Under the pieces are notes generated by a model that saw only the letters and a program-made list of their open reading frames with translations, searched no databases and had not been told where the DNA came from. The translations under genes and the position numbers were made by a program. DNA of 64,000 nucleotides, taken from Phytophthora sp. 'mugwort'. Its lineage: Eukaryota; Oomycota; Peronosporomycetes; Peronosporales; Peronosporaceae. Shown here piece by piece: positions 56,757 to 64,000 of the stretch (its first letter is position 1; the number at the start of each line of letters is the position of its first letter). The DNA lies in NCBI GenBank assembly GCA_033558025.1, contig JAUCEF010000006.1, positions 4,092,001 through 4,156,000 on the forward strand, written 5' to 3'.

Positions 56757-57494
56757 TTACAAAATATATTTTTTCTTGGCGCTTTCTAGTAACAACTTCT
56801 CACGATATACATAAGCTTCGAGTTGTGTCTGGATCTTAGCTAAACGATCGGGTGCGAATTGCTTGTAAAGTTTTCGTAGTTCTTTTTCAACTTCAGTTTT
56901 TTGTTTATCGTAGAACTCGGTAAGTTCATCATGGAGAATCGAGAACAATGTTTCGTATTCAGCCCGCTGTTGTAGACGAGTATCTCCATTAGTATGGACA
57001 ACGCTACGTTCTTGTGTATCGTCTCCTGGGTGAAGCCGAAGGAAAGCCAGCGCATCGAAAATAACTTGCAATGGAACTTCGTTAGAAGAATTTGATATGT
57101 GCAGAGAAGCTCCCTGCTTTATTAGTGCAATGGCACATCGTGGATCATAGTGACGCAGAGTTAACAGTAACATTGTATCTCCATCGATCACACGGTCGAA
57201 TTGTATCGCTGAAGTGGCTGATGAAGCAGTACTGCTCTTGTCAAAGAACCCTGACACAACAAGAGTAAGTTAAATCTTAAGTGAAACAAGTATTCGAAGA
57301 AACAAGGCAGACTCACCGAAACTGTGAAACTGCATGGGGGCTCCGAACGCAAACACTTTCACTTGAGTATTAACTGCTGCTTCTTTCAGCTCGGTGAAGA
57401 CCCGAGTTAGTTCCTCAGGATCCCTATTTGTTAACGCTTGGAGCGCGTGCATATCCCACCGGTGAGGGATTAACTTCGTGTTACTCCGCGCCAT
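56757..57494 (-). CDS. Small ankyrin-like protein, 223 aa
   Basis: Two minus-strand exons, 57494-57317 and 57250-56757, with a 66-nt intron starting GTGAGT and ending CAG, give exactly 224 codons. Residues ~70-115 (DGDTMLLLTLRHYDPRCAIALIKQGASLHI) look like a degenerate ankyrin repeat. The C-terminal third (TEVEKELRKLYKQF, KLLLESAKKKYIL) is a basic helix or coiled coil. It is convergent with the CFAP97-domain gene, only 41 bp away. The function is unknown. Confidence 0.75.
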
Positions 57495-59904
57495 GATGCT
57501 CTCTCTGGGCGTTTATATTGGCTTATTCCTTAATTTAGAGCAGATCTCTAAGAATAATTATTTTAAGAATTACGCGTATTTCACTACTCAGTCAAGGGAA
57601 AAAAGTTAATGATTGAGTAAATATATCACGAACGATGATCTTTGTTGTCTGCATTTTTCGATCTCACATACGTATAAATTCTCAGTCACAACTGCAAAGC
57701 AAAAACCAGTTCTCAGTTGCGTAAAATGCATCATGGTCTTGAGGACACTTTTTTTCCACCTAGTAGGTAGAGCGATTCCACCACGGAAACTCGGACTTCA
57801 CAACCTTGTAATGCTGTTTTGTATTGCCAACAACGTGTGTATATATTCTTTTTTAAATGCTCACTAAATGAGAACAATGACACATAATAAGTACTTCTAA
57901 GTACGATTTTAGTTGTATCTGGAAATGGGTTTGGCAGTCATAATGCCAGTGAACATGAGACCTCTCGAGGACCATCGCGAGTGCATGTACTTCGAAGTCA
58001 AAATGAAAACCATGTTTTTTAATGTTGATGCAAGAAAGTCTGTACACCAACGAAGCTTGTTTGGAAAGCTTACGCCCGTGCACGATATGACGTCAACCAC
58101 CTATCTCAAATGGATGCTCATCTTGCTGAGAGCACAGCAGTGTTCAATCTGAAGATTACATGTAGTTGAGCTTACTGCCCAATGCTAGCTATCCGTCTGA
58201 GGTATATGTCCGGTCACTTAAGACACCATACAGATGTCATGAAGAGGAGGGAGTGTTTTCACAAGCGTGGTGCATATTTCCGGTCACTATTGAAGCATAC
58301 AGAAACCAAGCTTGTCATACAATATTCAAGAAAAAATGCGATCCTTGATTCAGCTCGCAAAAACGAATGGCTTTTGGTCTGTATTGATCTATACGCTCCT
58401 TGAAATCGGTAAGACCTTTCGGGCTCTCTGAAGTGGACCAGTTCCCTTTGTAAGGTGCCATACCGAGGGCGACCAAGCATCGTGTTCTTTTCGCACTTTT
58501 TATGGGCGATTCGAACCTTTTTTGTTACCATTATATCCCAATTCGTTCAATTAACTCAATTTATGATGCCGGCTGCGTTTTTGGGGTCAATTGACATGCG
58601 GAACCGCACAAATGTAAGAGGTAAAGCGTGCCTTATTGCTCCCAAAAATTTAATAAAAATCGAAGCAAAATTGGTCCATGAGGTGAGATTAAAAGTCGTT
58701 CCTTAATATAGCGTTGGCTTGACCGGAAAAATATGCCACAGACGGATATGGTTGGGAACGCATGCTGCGAAAATCCAACTGGACTATAACTTTTTCTACA
58801 TGCAAGCATCTGATTGGATTGTGAATTTATTGGCTCTCCTTCTTTTTAAAAGTGGAAGAAGCAGGAAGCAAATCCAAGTTATAGATACAAAGAAGGAACG
58901 GATTTGCGCAAATCAAGTACGGAACAATATTTCAGGCTAACAAGGAAACGAATTTGGTGCAAATTAAGAATGAATCATAATGACCGGTATTTAGAGGCTA
59001 TCACTCAGACACGATCTGCCAGGTTGACATCTTGAGATTCGAGATATATAGGGATTGCGAATACAGAGCTTGTCTGCTCCTTCAGCTTTAATTGCGGACG
59101 TAATTTTAGAGCGGCTGTGTGAAAACGCTCGGCTCGGATTACTTAACTTACCGATTTTGTCGTCTCTTAATTATACTCTCCAAATATTAGTTGCTACTTG
59201 TGAAAATATACATTTCGGACGTACATTTTATGCATCGACATATGTGCTAACAGACGTAGACACGATAGTGTACAGTATAGTATACATGATTTGGAGTGGT
59301 TGGTGGAGACAACTCTCCACCTTCCGCTCAGGACTCTTAAGTCCTCACTTCTTCTTTTGCCGACCTCAATACGCAAGCACCTTCGGCCCCATATACTTAC
59401 TCCTACTATATATTATTAACGCCTCCACTCTAACCTTCTTATGTCCTATTCCTCTGCAAATCCTTTTACGTTAACACTACTTAAGTATACGATTGGATAG
59501 TACTGTTGCGCGCTTTTGCATCCGGGTCATCCGGGTTGGATGTCAGAAGATCTAGATAACAAATCATCTTATCTTAGGATGGGATTAGATAAAAATGATC
59601 TACACATGGTGAAAGAACGTAGCGGCGAGGCATCCGATGAAATCATGAATTAATCGATCTGCTATCAACCGGTCTGGAAACGGTCCGCACAAGTCGTGCA
59701 CAACTCTAGTTCACGAGTAGTGGCTTCTGCGTAACAATATGCGAGTAAGTTGGGTTGCACATACAGCGCAACGAAGTGAGTGTAATACTTTTTTCTTTCT
59801 CAAAATATTGATCATATGACTCCACGCCGCATCGTATGCGGCAAGATAACAAAATGTGATTTGTGGGTGATCTGTCTCTCCGATTGTTGATATCTATCTG
59901 TGCA
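57495..59904. other. AT-rich intergenic region, ~2.4 kb
   Basis: Only short frames without family features. I see no tRNA, clear LTR pair or transposase. It ends at the NLP promoter. Confidence 0.5.
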
Positions 59905-59920
59905 GTCATTCCACATTCTT
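59905..59920 (+). promoter_or_regulatory. Oomycete-type initiator of the NLP gene
   Basis: GTCATTCCACATTCTT fits the oomycete initiator consensus (TCATT, a few pyrimidine-rich bases, then CA-T-T-T). It sits 40-55 bp before the ATG at 59961, the usual place for a short oomycete leader. Confidence 0.55.
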
Positions 59921-59960
59921 CCTCCCAGACGATAAGCGACGGCGTTGAAAAAATCGGACG

Positions 59961-60887
59961 ATGAAGGCATACGCTATCGTGTGTACCGCGTTGGTTGCGG
60001 CTGCAACTGCCCAAGGTCAAGACAAGACCAATTCGACCGTGAAGTATCTCGACTTCTCGAGCCTGAAAAAGTACACGAGGGCGCCAACGACCATGTCTGA
60101 ATCAGAGGGACAGCAAACCACCCAACAGTCAATTCCAATGCGGCCTGACCCACGAGCGACAGTAGCTCCCACCACGGCGCCCACCTTCGCTCCAACACCT
60201 GCTCCGACCCCAGACCCGGGTCCGTGGACAACCCTCACCATCGATCACGACCAGGTGAAGCCGTTCGCGCAGCCTCAACCTGTTACTGTCTCCGAAAAGG
60301 CTGCGGTTAAATTCAAACCGCAGCTTCACATTACCAACGGATGCCATGCATACCCTGCAGTGGACGAAGCTGGTCAAACGAGTGGTGGGTTAAAGACAAG
60401 GGGTGCCCCCAGTGCTGGATGCAAGGGATCTGGGTGGGGCTCGCAAGTCTACGGTCGATCTGGTTGGTATCAGGACATCTGGGCTATCATGTACTCGTGG
60501 TACTTCCCCAAAGACCAACCCTCATCCGGTATGGGTCACCGCCATGATTGGGAGCATGTTATCGTGTGGATCGACAACCCTGCTGTGGAGAACCCGAAGA
60601 TTTTAGCTGTGACGCCCTCGGCGCACAGCGGCTATCGCAAGTTCGCCCCACCGAAAGCCGACACCATCGACGGCACGACTACCAAAGTGGCATACCAAAG
60701 TCACTGGCCGATGAACCATGCTCTGGATTCCTCCTCGGAGGCTGGTGACTTCCAAGATTTGATTATGTGGGACCAGTTGTCACAGAATGCCACTCGAGCA
60801 TTGAACTCTGTAGACTGGGGCAATGCAAACACACCCATGAACGATGGTAACTTTCCTTCCAAGCTTGCTAAGGCTTGGCCTTTTTAG
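59961..60887 (+). CDS. NLP: NLP (NPP1-type necrosis-inducing-like secreted protein), 308 aa
   Basis: A single exon with a clear signal peptide (residues 1-~18, hydrophobic core then ATAQG). A ~70-residue linker rich in Thr, Ala and Pro, including a repeated A-P-T pattern, leads to the NPP1 domain from about residue 92. The domain has the signature heptapeptide GHRHDWE at 192-198 and two Cys (128 and 154), as in type 1 NLPs. Such proteins are secreted to the plant apoplast. Cytolytic members bind sphingolipids of eudicot plant membranes, whereas many oomycete paralogues are non-cytolytic, so activity cannot be inferred from the motif alone. The frame is intact. The gene lies isolated in a repeat-rich, gene-poor stretch, as is common for oomycete effector genes. 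Confidence 0.95.
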   Translation: MKAYAIVCTALVAAATAQGQDKTNSTVKYLDFSSLKKYTRAPTTMSESEGQQTTQQSIPMRPDPRATVAPTTAPTFAPTPAPTPDPGPWTTLTIDHDQVKPFAQPQPVTVSEKAAVKFKPQLHITNGCHAYPAVDEAGQTSGGLKTRGAPSAGCKGSGWGSQVYGRSGWYQDIWAIMYSWYFPKDQPSSGMGHRHDWEHVIVWIDNPAVENPKILAVTPSAHSGYRKFAPPKADTIDGTTTKVAYQSHWPMNHALDSSSEAGDFQDLIMWDQLSQNATRALNSVDWGNANTPMNDGNFPSKLAKAWPF

Positions 60888-61767
60888 CCAACACTGGTGG
60901 ACGCGTACTACGAGCGTTTTATTTCTGCTTGTCGAATACATTTTTTTCTGTGTTATTCGCATTAGTGTTGCTATAAAAATGATCTGATAAAACTGCTAAC
61001 TGTGCATGTTTCTCGTTTTTCATCGTGTTGAATGAACACACTTTAGTTGAGCAGGTTAAGTGATTCTTCGACATGCTTTCTAATTCCAGGTATGCCAATT
61101 TGATAGATCCACTCAAGTTAGCTAGTGTTATTAAGACAAATTTTCGATCAAGCACTATTTCTAGCACACAGCAATTATTATTACTAAGATGGCAATGACA
61201 AGTGAGGGCGACCCGTACATTGGCTTTGCCAGCATCTAGACGTGCGATATACCATGTAGAGCAGCACAGGTCACAGTGGCCTCCCCAGAGCTACGGCCGA
61301 AATGGTCTATACATAAGCGCAAGTTATTATGGGTTCTACTCAAAATTTTCAGGACCGATCGGTTGAATCGATCGTCCACTACTAAACAGTATGTGCATCA
61401 TAACAGTATTTCCGCAGTCCCCTATCAGTCTTCAAGATGACCACGAGATCATCAGCGCAGGCATCCCAAGAGCGCGTCCGAGTGTCGCCGTATCCAGAGA
61501 GACACCGCAGCCCAGTGCCAAATGAAGTCTATCAGCCGGTCCCCCAACATCTATGGGCTGGTCGTGCAACCAGTCGTCAAGGCTACTGTAGGTAAGCGCG
61601 ACACCTCCGGAAACGAGCTTAATCCACATGCTGCCAGTGGGGCTTCTTTCCAGGTTAACTGGAGAAGCTATGGGAGCATTTAGCTCTCACGTGAAAGGGT
61701 AGGCAGTCAAATCTGACTGTAATTGGGCTCTCTTCAGTCTGCTACTGCTGCCAGTTAGGCCGAAATC
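60888..61767. other. Intergenic region
   Basis: The 3' flank of the NLP gene. A short segment near 61352-61368 (GACCGATCGGTTGAATCGAT) resembles one near 33391 (GACCGATTGGTTGAATCGAC), possibly a dispersed repeat. Nothing else is recognised. Confidence 0.35.
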
Positions 61768-63300
61768 ATGGCGCCAAAGGCAAAGAAACACATCGTTGAT
61801 AGCTCGAAATCGGAGGACGACTGGAAGATTTAGCTTCAATCTATGCATGACAAGACCGTCACGTCTCATCTATGATTATGACGTCGGACTCGGGAGGAAG
61901 ACAGACCTTCAAGCTTTCATAAAGGACCGCATCCGACTGGCAGAGATCACCCGGGCTAGCGCAATTGCTGAAGTCACGCTTCACGAGGTTGCAGCCCGTC
62001 TACAAGGCCTGTGGGGTGAAACGTACCATAGAAAAAAAAGAAGCTGTCGTTTGGCTGTGCGAGCGAATGAAGTGATTCGCACTATGGATCGATCCACATG
62101 GGAGGATACGACACGCGCACGCCTTCTCCCCGCATCTTGCGGCTTTTAAGGACAAGTGACTCTTAGAGGCAGGAGCATACTAGCGACCTTAACCGGTCGA
62201 CTCGTATGGTGGTCGACTTTGTTAACGCGACCATCGCTGAGGTTGGGAAACTCCGCCAAGACTGGGCGGATTTTGGACGCCATCAGGAGTCTTCGACGAG
62301 ATTCTTCAAGGTCGCAAGTCCCAGGACGAGTCCTTCCTCCACCACATCGATCTGCCAAACCCGGACTAAATTCGAGACGCGTTGGGGAACATGGAAAACG
62401 TTGAAGACGTTGAGCGTCAGTGATGCAAGATGACCCGTTTATTTTCCAGAGCATGCGCGATGAAGCCTTACATTCTCGCTACTCGTCACTATCAAGATCA
62501 CTAACCAAATGAAACCCCAAAACGTCTTCGCTTGCTGAGTCCTACTCCACTTCAAGTGGATTTCTCTCTCTCTCTCTAAGTCGGTCGCGTCTCCGATGAT
62601 AATGGCCCTACCGGATTGAACGCACCCTCAACCATCGAACCTCAATGCTCCAACAAACGATACATGCTAAATTTCCCAGAGCGTCGAAACATGTCGACAA
62701 TGAACGGCATCAAATCACGAGCGGTCGACCCCACGTAATAGCGTTGGAATACTGTGGTGTAGCGGGATCGGTCAAAATATGCTTAAGACCCGATCCGCTT
62801 ACCAACTGACTCCAGACACCGACTAACGGAGGGGGTTCCCCGATGATCCGTGACCAGCTGAACTTGGTCTCACCTTGTGTGCAGGTCGGTGGGTTGGATC
62901 TGCTCTCTTGGGACTCCGAAGGACGTAGCGATGTGGTGTTGAAGTGTTGAACGTCCTGGCGGGACGCGGGGATGCGTGGAGCAGCGCGGAAGTCATCGCT
63001 CTACTGCCATTATTGGTTCCGATCTGAAGTAGTCGACCTTCGATCAAGGGCCTGGTCTTGATCCGAGGCGGTGCTTACCGTGTGGCGTTGTTCCTTTCCT
63101 TTCCTTGAGTTGTTTGTCGCTTCCTTTATCGGGATCTTGCGAGTTGAAAGTCGAGACGATCGTCGGCCAAGCACCGAATGCCGATCGTTTGAGGTATGCG
63201 CTTGAGCAGAAGTTCGCTAGTGTGGGGGAAGAATCGGCCAATATACGATCCGATCTGTCACCACAACACTAGATCTGCTGGCTTGGACTAGCTGACACCT
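61768..63300 (+). pseudogene. Decayed former coding sequence, unidentified
   Basis: Protein-like stretches recur in different frames between many stops: MAPKAKKHIVDSSKSEDDW from 61768, then a run with IKDRIRLAEITRASAIAEV around 61917-61976, a third with DESFLHHIDLPNPD around 62330, and one with VETIVGQAPNADRLRYALEQ around 63145-63205. This looks like an old mobile-element gene or other gene broken by many mutations. No catalytic motif identifies it. Confidence 0.3.
62563..62577. repeat. TC microsatellite
   Basis: About seven and a half TC dinucleotides in a row. Confidence 0.85.
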
Positions 63301-63499
63301 TGGTGGGCCAATGTAGTTTCCTTCCTTCGATACTTGAAAACCGCCTAAGCCGTACAATGCAAATTCGAGTCTGATTATTGTTTATCATTTTCTCGTCCTA
63401 TCCTACCATCCTGAACGCTATTTCGTACCACCCGAATCTCCTGATTCATGTCCTTTTTCAACCACTCAACACGTACCGTCTTCATACTTGCCCAACCCC

Positions 63500-63840
63500 G
63501 AGGATGATTGCTGATCCAATCCCGATCTGCCAGATCGCGGATGTCGGAACTTGTGTATCGATCGGCGAATACCGATCGACCCGATCTGCTCGATTTTGAA
63601 TGTAAGATCGATCCGATCCGCCAGATCCCGGACGACGGGGTGTAGTCCGGTCTGCGAACGCCAGATCAGCCCGATCTTCCAAACCGTGGACGCCAGATCG
63701 GCCCAATCAGCCGGATCCCGCTATCGATCGGCTCGATCTGCCAGATCCCTGGTGGCGGATCGGTCCGCTCTTCCAGATCTCGTACGACGGAATGCCTGAC
63801 TATCTGCGAGTGCCGGATCGGCCCGAGCTTGGCTGGTCGT
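63500..63840. repeat. GATC-rich degenerate minisatellite
   Basis: Variants of the phrase CCGATCTGCCAGATCCC recur in irregular order (e.g. near 63523, 63616, 63661, 63691, 63737 and 63765), often joined by CGGACGACGG- or GCGGATGTCGG-like links. GATC is strikingly frequent and continues more loosely to the window end. Confidence 0.6.
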
Positions 63841-64000
63841 GCTGTGCCGGTCACCCACAGGTCCCCATCTCGGTCCCTTGCGCCGATCCTGAACCGCGTG
63901 ACACGATCGGTCTCAGATCATCCCGATCAAGGGCCGATCGGGTCCAACTGGAGCCAGATCCAGTCATATCAACTCCGTCACCGCTGGTCAGTCTTGATCG

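Noticed and set aside
59055..59474. 139-codon + frame and possible solo LTR near 59270-59475
   Set aside because: The end dinucleotides and a flanking duplication could not be matched, and the frame is hydrophobic by AT composition only.

Overview
The window looks like a piece of an oomycete nuclear genome, most likely Phytophthora or a close relative. The reasons are short GT-AG introns of about 57-95 nt, tightly packed protein genes, an oomycete-type initiator in front of a secreted NLP (necrosis and ethylene-inducing peptide-like) protein, and a pogo/jerky-type DDE transposase remnant. The species cannot be fixed from the sequence alone.

The left half (1-31614) is a tandem array of a roughly 711-bp unit. 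Each unit carries one tRNA-Arg(ACG) gene and about 640 bp of spacer. Nineteen intact tRNA genes lie left of an insertion and three lie right of it, all on the + strand. The array runs off the left edge of the window.

Two near-identical non-LTR retrotransposons (LINEs) interrupt the array: a longer copy at 13823-21298 (+) and a 5'-truncated copy at about 22000-28777 (-). They face each other across a single array unit (21299-21999) that is inverted relative to the rest. Both LINEs abut broken tRNA-Arg genes. The junctions give proper target-site duplications (15 bp in the anticodon arm, 12-14 bp in the D arm) only if the middle unit is mentally flipped back. This indicates two independent insertions into tRNA genes followed by inversion through recombination between the opposed LINE copies. 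Both copies share the same frameshifts and an in-frame stop, so neither looks able to move by itself. The array ends at 31614, again inside a tRNA, next to the transposase remnant.

From 31953 to 35175 the sequence is gene-poor. It holds a pair of inverted short-repeat clusters (33112-33789) and several CCAAT boxes.

The right half is a gene-dense euchromatic block. It contains an unrecognised 641-aa protein (35176-37195, +), a hormone-sensitive-lipase-like hydrolase (39178-41484, -), a coiled-coil protein (41702-43817, +), a SAM-domain protein (43885-45093, -), an eIF2-alpha-kinase-like kinase (45287-47245, +), a GH31 alpha-glucosidase with two trefoil domains (47760-51557, -), a WDR91 homologue (51831-54554, +), a CFAP97-domain protein (54707-56715, +) and a small ankyrin-like protein (56757-57494, -). 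The genes alternate in divergent and convergent pairs with 41-515 bp between them, except the tandem pair WDR91 and CFAP97. No operon-like functional grouping is evident; the CFAP97-domain and coiled-coil proteins both fit a flagellated zoospore.

The last 7 kb are sparse. They hold the NLP gene (59961-60887, +), decayed former coding sequence, a TC microsatellite and a GATC-rich degenerate minisatellite (63500-63840).
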